64,000 nucleotides of DNA from Agromyces flavus (lineage in GTDB: Bacteria; Actinomycetota; Actinomycetes; Actinomycetales; Microbacteriaceae). Position 1 is the first letter of the stretch, and each line of letters opens with the position of its first letter. Of this stretch, positions 40,603 through 49,147 are shown in pieces. The stretch lies in contig NZ_LT629755.1 of NCBI RefSeq assembly GCF_900104685.1, forward strand, positions 1,736,001 to 1,800,000, read 5' to 3'. The notes beneath the pieces are model-generated. The model was not told the DNA's origin. It was given only the letters and a program-made list of their open reading frames with translations, and did not search any database. A program made the translations under genes and the position numbers.

Positions 40603-41217
40603 GTGGCGCGCGCCTCCGACCTCACGCCCGACGAGGCGGCTTCGCTGCTCGGCGTGCCCCGCGACGCCGACCTGTCCGAGGTCGAACGCGCGTACCGGCG
40701 ATTGGCTCGCGAGCTCCATCCCGACCGCTACGCGGGCCGACCGGTCGACGAGGCGGCCGCGGCCGCGGCCCGGTTCGTGGAGGTCGGTCGGGCGCACGAG
40801 GTGCTCGTCGCCGCCGCGGCCGACCGGGCCGCGAGCTCCGACGCGGCGACCGGGGAGCCGCTCCCCCGAGAGGCCGGAACGCCTCCTCCACGGCCGCTCC
40901 CCCGGTTCAGCTGGTGGCTGTTCGCCACCTGGGCGCTCGTGCTCGTGGTCGGGGCGGCACTCTCGACCGCGACGGGACCCATCCTCGTCCCGCTCGACCT
41001 CTGGGGCCGGCTCGGGCTCCTCGTCGCCTTCGCCCTGGCGACGGCCCTCACGCGCCGGCGATGGGTCTGGTGGGGAACCCTCGTGCTGCTCGTGCTGAGC
41101 GGCATCACCGTCATCGCCTCGACGACGGTCGCAGGTCTGCTCGGGCTGGGGTTGATGGGCGTCGCGAGCGTCGGGCTCGCCGTGCAGGCCGGGCTGGTCC
41201 GGTTCCCCGACCAGTAG
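40603..41217 (+). CDS. Membrane-bound J-domain protein
   Basis: 204 residues. An N-terminal J domain (EAASLLGVPRDADLSEVERA, then the HPD tripeptide at 39-41) is followed by a Pro-rich linker and about four membrane helices from residue ~102 on. It would recruit DnaK to the membrane. The GTG start has AAGGAG 6 bases upstream. Its position after the TPM-domain and pspA genes suggests a role in membrane-protein quality control. No Gly/Phe or zinc domains are present. Confidence 0.87.
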   Translation: MARASDLTPDEAASLLGVPRDADLSEVERAYRRLARELHPDRYAGRPVDEAAAAAARFVEVGRAHEVLVAAAADRAASSDAATGEPLPREAGTPPPRPLPRFSWWLFATWALVLVVGAALSTATGPILVPLDLWGRLGLLVAFALATALTRRRWVWWGTLVLLVLSGITVIASTTVAGLLGLGLMGVASVGLAVQAGLVRFPDQ

Positions 41218-41251
41218 TGCCGGAGCAGCGCCCGGGAACATACTGGGAGGC

Positions 41252-42094
41252 ATGCCGGCCACCTTCCTCGTCGTCCCCGAGTGGCAGGGCTCCGTCTCCG
41301 CGCGCGCCATGAGCCACGCCGACGGCGCCCTCGCGATCCACGGCGACCTGCCCTCCTCCGCGACCGTGCTCGTCGACGTGCCCGTCGAGGCGGGCGACGC
41401 GCTCGGCACCGGCGTGCACCGGTACAGCGCGGTGCGCTGGGTACGCGAGCGCACCGCCGAGGCACTCGGCGCCGCGCCGGGTGTCCCCGTGGCGATCGGG
41501 GGCGATTGCGGGATCGCGCTCGCCCCGGTCGCCGCCTCCGCGGCGGCGCATCCCGGCGGCCTCGCGGTGCTCTGGCTCGATGCGCACCCCGACCTGAACA
41601 CGCCCGAGACGAGCCCGTCCGGCGCGTTCAACGGCATGGTCCTCCGCGCGATCACGGGCGAGGGCGCCGAGGGACTCGCGCTCGAGGGCGACGAGCGCGT
41701 TCCGGCCTCGCGCATCGTGCTGGGCGGGGTGCGCGCGGTCGATCCCGGCGAGCAGGCGTTCATCGACGCCGAGCGGATGACGGTCCTCGCCGTCGACGCG
41801 TTCGGCGATCCCGACGCGGTCGTCGCCGCCATCACGGCGACGGGTGCCACCCACGTGTACGTCCACGTCGACCTGGACGTGCTCGACCCGGCCGCGATCG
41901 CCGGACTCTCGTACCCCCTGCCCTTCGGAGCACAGCCGGACACGCTGGTGGCGCTCGTGCGCGCGGTGGTCGGGGTGGTCCCGCTCGCGGGCGCGTCGAT
42001 CGCGGGCTTCGCGCCGTCATCGCCCGATGCGGCCATCGACGACCTGCCGACCATCCTGCGGCTGGTCGGTGCGCTGACCTCTGGCGCAGCCTGA
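41252..42094 (+). CDS. Arginase/agmatinase-family protein
   Basis: 280 residues of the ureohydrolase fold. Metal motifs LDAHPDLN (D110, H112, D114) and HVDLDVLDP (D207, D209) are intact. The first metal-binding histidine of GGDH is a cysteine (C86 in IGGDCG). The substrate could be a guanidino compound or formiminoglutamate, but the altered ligand makes activity uncertain. GGGAGG lies 1 base before the ATG at 41252, which is tight. Confidence 0.85.
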   Translation: MPATFLVVPEWQGSVSARAMSHADGALAIHGDLPSSATVLVDVPVEAGDALGTGVHRYSAVRWVRERTAEALGAAPGVPVAIGGDCGIALAPVAASAAAHPGGLAVLWLDAHPDLNTPETSPSGAFNGMVLRAITGEGAEGLALEGDERVPASRIVLGGVRAVDPGEQAFIDAERMTVLAVDAFGDPDAVVAAITATGATHVYVHVDLDVLDPAAIAGLSYPLPFGAQPDTLVALVRAVVGVVPLAGASIAGFAPSSPDAAIDDLPTILRLVGALTSGAA

Positions 42095-42110
42095 GGCGGC
42101 GCGCCGCCTC
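42093..42110. terminator. 18-bp palindrome at the arginase-like stop
   Basis: GAGGCGGCG followed directly by its complement, overlapping the TGA of the arginase-like gene. A likely terminator for the upstream run of genes. Confidence 0.6.
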
Positions 42111-42188
42111 GCCGGCATGGCCCAGCCGCGCGGCGCTCCCTAGGCTGGTCGGGTGCCGGGCGACGACCGGCGCCGGGAGGGAGCCGAG

Positions 42189-43640
42189 ATGGTCCGCTGG
42201 TTCGACGTCGTGGTGCTCGGAGCCGGGCCGGTGGGCGAGAACGTCGCCGACCGCGCGCGCGCCGCGGGTCTCGAGGTCGCGATCGTCGAGCACGAGCTCG
42301 TCGGCGGCGAGTGCTCGTACTGGGCGTGCGTGCCGTCGAAGACGCTGCTGCGCAGCGGTTCGGCGCTGCGGGCGGCTCGGCGGGTGCCCGGCGCGGCCGA
42401 AGCGGTGACCGGAGAGCTCGACGTGGCCGCGACCCTCGCTCGACGCAACTGGTTCGTGTCGGACTGGAGCGACCAGGGCGGGCAGGACTGGCTCGCGAGC
42501 GCGGGGATCGAGCTCGTGCGCGGGCACGGGCGCCTCGACGGCGAACGTCGCGTCGTCGTGACCCCGCCGGGCGGTGGCGAGGACGTGGTGATCGAGGCCC
42601 GCCACGCCGTCGCCGTGTGCACCGGATCCGATCCCGTCGTGCCCGACATACCCGGGCTCGCCGAGGCGCGCCCCTGGTTGAGCCGCGACGCCACGAGCGC
42701 GCAGTCGGTGCCCCGGCGGCTCGCGGTGATCGGCGGGGGCGTCGTGGCGGCCGAGATGGGCACCGTGTTCGCGACCCTCGGGGCCGAGGTGACCGTCCTC
42801 GTGCGGAGCACGATGCTCCGCAGCATGGAGGAGTTCGCGGGCGAGGCCGTCGTCGCGGGCCTGCGGGCGCTCGGGGCGACGGTGCGGCTCGGCGTCGCGC
42901 CGCGACGGGTCGAGCGGACGGACGACGGCGAGGTGCGGATCGAGCTCGACGACGGCTCCATCATCGTGGCCGACGAGGTGCTCGTCGCCAACGGCCGTCG
43001 TGCGCGGACGGACGGGATCGGGGTGGAGGTGGTCGGGCTCGAACCCGGCGAGTTCATCGAGGTCGACGAGACGCTCGCCGTGGCATCCGCCGCGCCCGCC
43101 GAGGGTGCGCCCTGGCTCTACGCGGTCGGCGACGTGACCGGACGCGCGCTCTTCACGCACCAGGGCAAGTACCAGGCGCGCGCGGCCGGCGACGTCATCG
43201 CCGCGCGCACCCTCGGCCGACCTGTCGACGACGCCCGCTACGGCGTGCATGCCGCGACGGCCGACCACACCGCGGTGCCGAACATCGTGTTCGCCGACCC
43301 CGAGGTCGCCGCGGTCGGGCTCACCGCGGCGGCGGCCGAGGAGTCCGGCGTCGCCGTGCGAACCGCGGACGTGCCGTTCTCGAGCGTGAGCGGCGCCGGC
43401 ATCCTCGCCGATGGCTACGAAGGTCGGGCGAGGCTGGTGATCGACGACGAACGGGACGTGGTGATCGGCGCCACGTTCGTGGGCCAGGGCGTCGCCGAGC
43501 TGGTGCAGCAGGCGACGATCGCGATCGTCGGCGAGGTTCCCGTGGCCCGGCTCTGGCACGCGGTGCCGGGCTTCCCCACGCTGAGCGAGGTCTGGCTGCG
43601 CCTGCTCGAGGCCGATGGACGTCCCGAGGCGGTCGCATGA
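42189..43640 (+). CDS. FAD-dependent pyridine nucleotide-disulfide oxidoreductase
   Basis: 483 residues. FAD motif VVLGAGPVGENVADRA, redox pair C42/C47 in GGECSYWACVPSKTLLR, NAD(P) motif VIGGGVVAAEMG, second FAD motif WLYAVGDVTG and a C-terminal dimer domain ending HAVPGFPTLSEVW. The latter differs from the HAHPTLSE of lipoamide dehydrogenase by an insertion. It reduces an unknown disulfide or metal ion. Start at the ATG 42189 after GGGAGGGAG. The stop overlaps the next gene by 4 bases. Confidence 0.9.
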   Translation: MVRWFDVVVLGAGPVGENVADRARAAGLEVAIVEHELVGGECSYWACVPSKTLLRSGSALRAARRVPGAAEAVTGELDVAATLARRNWFVSDWSDQGGQDWLASAGIELVRGHGRLDGERRVVVTPPGGGEDVVIEARHAVAVCTGSDPVVPDIPGLAEARPWLSRDATSAQSVPRRLAVIGGGVVAAEMGTVFATLGAEVTVLVRSTMLRSMEEFAGEAVVAGLRALGATVRLGVAPRRVERTDDGEVRIELDDGSIIVADEVLVANGRRARTDGIGVEVVGLEPGEFIEVDETLAVASAAPAEGAPWLYAVGDVTGRALFTHQGKYQARAAGDVIAARTLGRPVDDARYGVHAATADHTAVPNIVFADPEVAAVGLTAAAAEESGVAVRTADVPFSSVSGAGILADGYEGRARLVIDDERDVVIGATFVGQGVAELVQQATIAIVGEVPVARLWHAVPGFPTLSEVWLRLLEADGRPEAVA

Positions 43641-44056
43641 GCCGGGTGGTCCGGATCCGGCTCACCGATTCCCGCATCAGCCGCGCGGGCTACTGGTGGG
43701 CGACGGCGGTCGGATTCACCTGGGGATTCCTGTGGAGCCGTGGCCCGATCGAGGTGCGGCAGGGGCTCGTGGTCTTCCGCGGGATGCCGAGGTGGACGTT
43801 CGGGCGCGGAGGTTCGTGCGTCGGCGGCTGCTACCTGACCGACCGCAACGACTCCGACGCGGTCCTCGGCCACGAGGCCGTCCACAAGGCGCAGTGGCGC
43901 ACCTACGGCGCCCTCTTCCCGATCCTCTACTGGATGTCGGGGCTCGACCCCCTGCGCAACCGGTTCGAGATCGAGGCGGGGCTCGAGGCCGGCGGCTACC
44001 TACGACGACGGCCCGGACGCAGTGCGCGTCCGGGCCGTCGCGCGGCATCCGACTGA
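43637..44056 (+). CDS. Small HEXXH-containing protein, function unknown
   Basis: 139 residues. One weakly hydrophobic segment near residues 19-33, a CVGGC pair (C61, C65), then the zincin-like motif H79-E-A-V-H83 and a downstream RFEIEAGLEAGGY that could supply a third ligand. Relatives in Microbacteriaceae are, as I recall, loosely labelled Fe-S oxidoreductase, which the sequence does not support well. Translationally coupled to the flavin oxidoreductase. Its Arg-rich last 17 residues are encoded by a terminator-like hairpin (44006-44040). Confidence 0.75.
   Translation: MSRVVRIRLTDSRISRAGYWWATAVGFTWGFLWSRGPIEVRQGLVVFRGMPRWTFGRGGSCVGGCYLTDRNDSDAVLGHEAVHKAQWRTYGALFPILYWMSGLDPLRNRFEIEAGLEAGGYLRRRPGRSARPGRRAASD
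44006..44040 (+). terminator. 15-bp perfect hairpin inside the 3' end of a coding region
   Basis: CGACGGCCCGGACGC (44006-44020) and its complement (44026-44040) around a 5-base loop, ending 13 bases before the TGA. A smaller GGCATCC/GGATGCC dyad follows (44044-44063) around the stop codon. Together they separate two converging transcripts. Confidence 0.7.
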
Positions 44057-44074
44057 GGATGCCCGCTCAGGGCG

Positions 44075-45106
44075 TCACTGCTGGACGGCGCCCGCGATGG
44101 CCTCGACGAGGGTCGGAAGGCCGCCCTCCCAGTCGAAGCTGAGCGCGGTCGGCGGCGAGACCGACGAGACCGTCACGGGGTCGTACACCTGCGCGACCCG
44201 TCCGGCCGCGACGGCGGGGATGGCCTGCAGTTCGGGCTTGGCGAGGAAGGCTTCGGCCTCCTCCTTCGTGTTGTGGTAGCTCACGATGACATCGGCCTCG
44301 AGCCGGTCGAGCTGCTCGTAGCTCAGCTCGTAGAAGAAGCCGCCGTCGCTCGTGTCGAGCTCGGACACGCTCGGAGCGACTTCGAGGCCGAGCTCGGTGA
44401 GGACCTCGATCCGCGAATCGGCGGCGGTGTAGACGTAGACGAAGCCGTCGCCGTCCCAGACTCCCGCGAAGGTCGTGCCCGCGAACTCGGGGTGCTCGGC
44501 CGCCTGCTCGGCCAGGCCGTCGGTGATGCCCTGCAGCACTCCCTCCCCGTCGTCGGCACGCCCGAGCGCCTCGGCCGTGATCCGGATGGTCTGGTCCCAC
44601 GGGGTGGTCCACGGCGCCTCGGGGTACGCCACGACGGGCGCGATCTCCGAGAGCGTGTCGTACTGCTCCTCGGTCAGCCCGGAGTACGGAGCGAGGATGA
44701 GGTCGGGCTCGGCCTCGATGAACTGCTCGTACGGCACCGTGGCACCGCCCTCGGGATCGCTGATGAGCGTCGGGAGTTCCTCGCCGGCCTCCTCGTACGC
44801 CGCCTCCACCCACGGGAGGTAGTTGCCGGCACCGACGGTCCACACCTGCTCGGCGATGGCGACGGGGTACACCCCGACGGCGACGGCGGCCTCGGTCGCG
44901 CCCCAGCCCCAGGTCGCGACGCGCTCCGGGGCGTCCTCGATCACGGTCTCGCCGAACGCGTGATCGACCGTCACTGGGAATCCCTCGGCCGCGCCGGCGG
45001 CGGACGTGTCCTCAGCCGAGTCGGACGACGGACCGGCGCAGGCCGACAGGGCGAGGGCGGCGACAGCGGCGCCGGCCACGGTGATGAGGGAACGTCGAAG
45101 ACGCAC
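44075..45106 (-). CDS. Iron-siderophore ABC transporter substrate-binding lipoprotein
   Basis: 343 residues. Lipoprotein signal with LSAC (C23), then a FepB/FhuD-type fold (GETVIEDAPERVATWGWGAT, then AEPDLILAPYSGLTEEQYDT). It captures ferric siderophores outside the cell. GTG start with AAGGAG 6 bases upstream. It follows the permease operon but has its own promoter overlapped by an iron box (45138-45156), so it can be made in excess. Confidence 0.92.
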   Translation of the reverse strand: MRLRRSLITVAGAAVAALALSACAGPSSDSAEDTSAAGAAEGFPVTVDHAFGETVIEDAPERVATWGWGATEAAVAVGVYPVAIAEQVWTVGAGNYLPWVEAAYEEAGEELPTLISDPEGGATVPYEQFIEAEPDLILAPYSGLTEEQYDTLSEIAPVVAYPEAPWTTPWDQTIRITAEALGRADDGEGVLQGITDGLAEQAAEHPEFAGTTFAGVWDGDGFVYVYTAADSRIEVLTELGLEVAPSVSELDTSDGGFFYELSYEQLDRLEADVIVSYHNTKEEAEAFLAKPELQAIPAVAAGRVAQVYDPVTVSSVSPPTALSFDWEGGLPTLVEAIAGAVQQ

Positions 45107-45137
45107 AGGTGCTCCTTGGCTTGGAAGGAAGGAAGGA

Positions 45138-45156
45138 ATAGGTAAGCCTATCCTAA
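45138..45156 (-). promoter_or_regulatory. DtxR/IdeR-type iron box upstream of the binding protein
   Basis: TTAGGATAGGCTTACCTAT (reverse strand) matches 16 of 19 positions of the DtxR consensus. It covers a TAGGAT -10 (45155-45150) whose -35 GTGACT (45177-45172) is 16 bases upstream. Repression under iron-replete conditions is expected. A (GGAA)4 tract abuts its downstream side. Confidence 0.85.
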
Positions 45157-45183
45157 GCAAGCGGTCCAACCAGTCACGCCGCG

Positions 45184-46008
45184 TCACGCGGCATGGAAGC
45201 GCCCGATCGGCACGACCATCGGCCCGCCTGACACCGGGTCGGGGATCACGCGAGCCTCCAGGCCGAACGCGCCGCGCACCGTCTCGGTCGTCAGCACGTC
45301 GTCGGGCCCGCCCTCGGCGACGATCCGTCCGGCCGACATGACCACGAGGTGGTCGGCGTAGCGAGCAGCGAGGTTGAGCTCGTGGAGCACCATCACGACG
45401 GTCGTGCCGCGCTCGCGGTTGAGGTGGGTCAGCAGGTCGAGCAGCTCGAGCTGGTGCGTGACGTCGAGGAAGGTCGTCGGCTCGTCGAGCAGCACGAGGT
45501 CGGTCTGCTGGGCGAGGACCATCGCGATCCACACTCGCTGGCGCTGGCCGCCCGAGAGCTCCTCGATCGGGCGGTCCGCGAGGTCGGCCACGCCCGTGGC
45601 GGCCAGCGCCTCGGCGACCACCTCGTCGTCGTCGCTGGAGTGCCGGCCGAACCATCCCTGGTGCGGGTATCGCCCGCGCCCGACGAGGTCCGCCACGCGG
45701 ACGCCGTCGGGTGCGCTCGACGACTGCGGCAGCACGCCGATGCGCCGCGCGACGTCGCGGCGCGGCATCCGCCCCACGTCCTGACCGTCGAGCGTGACCC
45801 GTCCGGCCTCGAGCGGATGCAGGCGTGCGAGGCCGCGCAGCAGGGTCGACTTGCCGCACGCATTCGGACCGACGATCGCGGTGATGCGGCCGGGCGGGAT
45901 GACGAGGTCGAGCCCGTCGATGACGCGACGCCCGTCGTAGCCGAGGCTCACGCCCTGGGCGGCGAGCCGCACGACGCCACGGGGCGCGGGAACGTTCGGG
46001 GAGCTCAT
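45184..46008 (-). CDS. Iron-siderophore ABC transporter ATP-binding protein
   Basis: 274 residues, FepC/FecE type. Walker A GPNACGKST, Q-loop LPQSSSAPDGV, signature LSGGQRQRVWIA, Walker B LVLLDEPTTFLD and H-loop VLHELN. It powers siderophore import. Its start overlaps the upstream permease stop by 4 bases. Confidence 0.94.
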   Translation of the reverse strand: MSSPNVPAPRGVVRLAAQGVSLGYDGRRVIDGLDLVIPPGRITAIVGPNACGKSTLLRGLARLHPLEAGRVTLDGQDVGRMPRRDVARRIGVLPQSSSAPDGVRVADLVGRGRYPHQGWFGRHSSDDDEVVAEALAATGVADLADRPIEELSGGQRQRVWIAMVLAQQTDLVLLDEPTTFLDVTHQLELLDLLTHLNRERGTTVVMVLHELNLAARYADHLVVMSAGRIVAEGGPDDVLTTETVRGAFGLEARVIPDPVSGGPMVVPIGRFHAA

Positions 46009-47030
46009 GCACGGGTCCTCTCGGTGCGGGCGAGCAGCCACAGCAGGTACGGGGCGCCGATGACGCCGGTCACCACGCCCAGCGGCGCCGTGAAATCGGG
46101 GATGGCGAACTGGCCCACGACGTCGGCCGCGAGCGTGAGCGCCGCGCCGACCGCACCGGCAGCGGCCACCGACGCGCCACCGCCGCCGGCGAGCCGTCGC
46201 GCGATGGCCGGAGCGATCAGCGCGACGAAGGCGACCGGACCCGCGACCGACGTGGCCATCGCCACGAGCGCGACGGCGATGACCAGCAGCACGACCCGAG
46301 CGGCATCCGCCCGGATCCCGAGCGCGACCGCGTGCTCGTCGCCGAGCACGAGCGCTCGCAGCGGCCGGGTCGCGAAGGCGAGGGCGACGGCGCACGCCAC
46401 AGTGCCGACCACCAGCGCCGTGAGTTCGTCGCCCCGGACGTCGGCGACGCTGCCGACCGTCCAGTGCAATGCCGTCTGCGCCTCGCGGACGTCCGAACGC
46501 GCGAGCAGCCAGGCCACCGTCGAACCGCACAGGTACGCCATTCCGACGCCCACGAGCACGAACCGCACGCCGTGCAGCCCGCGGCGCCACGCGGCGAGCC
46601 AGATCACGAACGCCACGAGGAGCCCGCCGCCGAACGCGGCGCCCGCGACCAATGCGCCGCCCGCGCCGAGCACCAGGATGGCCCACACCGCGCCCAGGCT
46701 CGCTCCCGTCGAGACGCCCAGGATGTCGGGGCTCGCGAGCGGGTTCCGCAGGGTCGCCTGGAACACCGCGCCCGCGAGCGCGAACGCCACCCCGACGAAC
46801 ACCGCGGCGAGGATCCGGGGCAGGCGGAGGTCCAGCACGACGAACCGGTCGAGGCGATCGCCTCCGCCGAGCAGCACCGCGAGGACGCGATCGGGGCTCA
46901 CGCCCGCGGCGCCGAAGGAGAGCGCGGTGAAGCCGAGGGCGACGACCACGGCGATCCCGATGCCCGCGACCGCCGAGTGCCGTCGGCGGGACGACCTGCG
47001 GACCTCCGCGACCTCGACGACGGCCGTCAC
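46005..47030 (-). CDS. Iron-siderophore permease, FecCD family (second copy)
   Basis: 341 residues with about nine to ten membrane helices and the FecCD pattern (RLPRILAAVFVGVAFALAGA, FQATLRNPLASPDILGVSTG). It pairs with the other permease. The GTG start lies inside the preceding stop (GTGA). Confidence 0.93.
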   Translation of the reverse strand: MTAVVEVAEVRRSSRRRHSAVAGIGIAVVVALGFTALSFGAAGVSPDRVLAVLLGGGDRLDRFVVLDLRLPRILAAVFVGVAFALAGAVFQATLRNPLASPDILGVSTGASLGAVWAILVLGAGGALVAGAAFGGGLLVAFVIWLAAWRRGLHGVRFVLVGVGMAYLCGSTVAWLLARSDVREAQTALHWTVGSVADVRGDELTALVVGTVACAVALAFATRPLRALVLGDEHAVALGIRADAARVVLLVIAVALVAMATSVAGPVAFVALIAPAIARRLAGGGGASVAAAGAVGAALTLAADVVGQFAIPDFTAPLGVVTGVIGAPYLLWLLARTERTRA

Positions 47031-48085
47031 AGCCCGGCCACCCGTCGGCTCCGGGCGATCGCGATGAGCACCGGCGCGCCGAGGAATGCGGCCACCACGC
47101 CGGCCTCGAGTTCGGCGTTCGGGACGACCAGTCGCCCGATGACGTCGGCGGCGAGCAGCATGATGGGCCCGAGCACCACCGCGGCGGCCGTCATCCACCG
47201 GTAATCGCTGCCCACGAGCCGGCGGGCGAGATGCGGCACGACGAGCCCGACGAGGGCGATCGGCCCGGCGAGCGCGACGGCCGTGCCGCACAGCAGCACG
47301 ATGGCGACGCCCGAGACGGCCCGCGTCACGCCCACGCGCTGGCCGAGCGCGGTGGCGACGTCGTCGCCGAGCGCGAGGAGGTTGAGGCGGTGCGCGAGGC
47401 CCGCGGCGAGTGCGATGCCGACCACGAGGAACGGCCAGAGCGCCGCGACGGTCGAGAGGTCGCGACCCGTCAGGGACCCGACGGCCCAGAAGCGGTACTG
47501 ATTGAACGCCTCGGTGTCGCGCAGGAGCACGAGCGCGATCAGCGGGGTGAGCAATGCCGTGAGCGCCGCTCCGACGAGCGCGAGCCGCACGGGCTGCGCG
47601 CCGCCGATCGCGAACACGACGACCGCCGCCGCGGCGGCTCCGGCGAACGCGAACCAGATATACCCGAGCGGCGAGCCCACGCCGAGCAGCGAGATGCAGA
47701 GCACGACCGCGAGCGAGGCGCCGGCATTCACGCCGAGCAAGCCGGGATCGGCGATGGGGTTGCGGGTGACGCCCTGGATCAGGGTGCCGGCGAGACCCAG
47801 TGCGACGCCGGCGGCGATGCCGAGGATGGTGCGCGGGACCCGGAGCTGCATGATCACCGCCTGATCGGGGTCGGCCGGGTCGGGTGCGACGAGGGCCTGC
47901 CATACGTCCGTCGGCTCGACCAGGCGCACGCCGAGCGCGAGGCTGGCGGTGACGACGGCCACGAGGGCGAGGGCGGCGATCGCGAGGACCGCGACGGCCC
48001 GCCGCGCACGAGGCCGATCGGCGGGCCGGTCCCGAACGGACGTGCGTGGCGGCGTCGCGGTGACCACGGTGGTCGCCGCGGTCAC
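47027..48085 (-). CDS. Iron-siderophore permease, FecCD family (first copy)
   Basis: 352 residues. A hydrophilic N-terminus of ~30 residues, then nine to ten helices with RVPRTILGIAAGVALGLAGT and QGVTRNPIADPGLLGVNAGA. It forms the heterodimeric channel with the next gene product. GTG start overlapping the siderophore-interacting protein stop. Confidence 0.93.
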   Translation of the reverse strand: MTAATTVVTATPPRTSVRDRPADRPRARRAVAVLAIAALALVAVVTASLALGVRLVEPTDVWQALVAPDPADPDQAVIMQLRVPRTILGIAAGVALGLAGTLIQGVTRNPIADPGLLGVNAGASLAVVLCISLLGVGSPLGYIWFAFAGAAAAAVVVFAIGGAQPVRLALVGAALTALLTPLIALVLLRDTEAFNQYRFWAVGSLTGRDLSTVAALWPFLVVGIALAAGLAHRLNLLALGDDVATALGQRVGVTRAVSGVAIVLLCGTAVALAGPIALVGLVVPHLARRLVGSDYRWMTAAAVVLGPIMLLAADVIGRLVVPNAELEAGVVAAFLGAPVLIAIARSRRVAGL

Positions 48086-49053
48086 GAGAGCTCGGCGCGG
48101 CCCCGCCGCCAGTAGCCCATGAACGCCACCTGGCGTCGGTCGAGCCCGGCCTCGCGGACCAGGAAGCGGCGGAGCGCGGTGATGACGGATGCCTCGCCCG
48201 CGAGCCACGCGTAGCAGTCGCCGTCGAGGCTCGTGCCCTCCGGCACGTCCCAGAGGATGCCGTCGGCGTCGGCCGCGGCCTCGAGCTCGGCGAGCGTGCG
48301 ACGTGCGATCTCGGCCTGCGCGCTCGCGGGGTCGGCGCAGTCGCGCAGCCAGCACGTTCGCGCGACCCAGTCGCGCACCGCCGGCACGAGGCGTTCGCCC
48401 TGGGACTGCTCGGTCGCGCGCGGCAGCCAGCGCACCTCGACGCCGGCGGGGGCCCGCAGTTCGAGCACGTCGGCAACGGAGGGCACCTCGATGATGGCCG
48501 CACCGGTCGCATCGACGGGCAGCGACTCGACGATGGCGCAGATGGCGGGTGCCGCCGTCTCGTCACCGGCGAGCAGGACCGTGTCGACGGCGCCGGGACG
48601 CCAGTCGATGCCGATCGTGCGACCCTCGCTGAGCTCGTCGGGCCCGATCAGGACGGCCTCGTCGCCGGTCCGGGCACGCGTCGCCCACGCGGAGCCCGGG
48701 CCGGTGTCGCCGTGGGCCACGAAGTCGATGTCGACCTCGCGCAGTTCGGGACGCACCGCGCGGATGGTGTAGGTGCGGAACGGGTTCCGTCGCTCGACGG
48801 GAAGCTCGCGCCAGGCCGCGTACCAGTCCTCGCCCTTCGGGAAGTCGACGAATCCGGCACCCGGGAGGGGCAGCACGACTTTCACTCGCTGGTCGAGGCC
48901 CGCCGTGCCGAAGCCGGCCAGGTCGTCGCCGCCGAACGTCACGCGCGTGAAGTGCGGCGTGAGCTGCCGAACGCGCGACACGGTCGCGCGGAACGATCGG
49001 TACGCGGGGCGCGGGCGTGCGGCGACGTCGGTCGCGTCGAGTGAGGTAAGCAT
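48082..49053 (-). CDS. Siderophore-interacting protein (ferric-siderophore reductase)
   Basis: 323 residues. FAD_binding_9 domain with FRTYTIRAVRP (R93-x-Y95-T-x-R98) followed by a SIP domain (AGDETAAPAICAIVESLP, CYAWLAGEASVITALRRFL). It reduces ferric siderophores with NAD(P)H to release iron. The ATG at 49053 is forced, since TAG lies two codons upstream, and it falls inside an iron box, so the mRNA is probably leaderless. First gene of the four-gene import operon. Confidence 0.94.
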   Translation of the reverse strand: MLTSLDATDVAARPRPAYRSFRATVSRVRQLTPHFTRVTFGGDDLAGFGTAGLDQRVKVVLPLPGAGFVDFPKGEDWYAAWRELPVERRNPFRTYTIRAVRPELREVDIDFVAHGDTGPGSAWATRARTGDEAVLIGPDELSEGRTIGIDWRPGAVDTVLLAGDETAAPAICAIVESLPVDATGAAIIEVPSVADVLELRAPAGVEVRWLPRATEQSQGERLVPAVRDWVARTCWLRDCADPASAQAEIARRTLAELEAAADADGILWDVPEGTSLDGDCYAWLAGEASVITALRRFLVREAGLDRRQVAFMGYWRRGRAELS

Positions 49054-49060
49054 TACCTAA
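49042..49060 (-). promoter_or_regulatory. DtxR/IdeR-type iron box over the SIP start codon
   Basis: TTAGGTAATGCTTACCTCA (reverse strand) matches 15 of 19 consensus positions and contains the ATG of the siderophore-interacting protein gene. AAGACT (49065-49060), 6 bases before the ATG, may be the -10. Confidence 0.8.
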
Positions 49061-49147
49061 GTCTTGCACACCGCCCCGGACGGCCGGAACGACCCGACTC
49101 GGAGGGTCACCGCGGTGCGGCGGGCCATCCGACCCGCGGGGGCCGCC

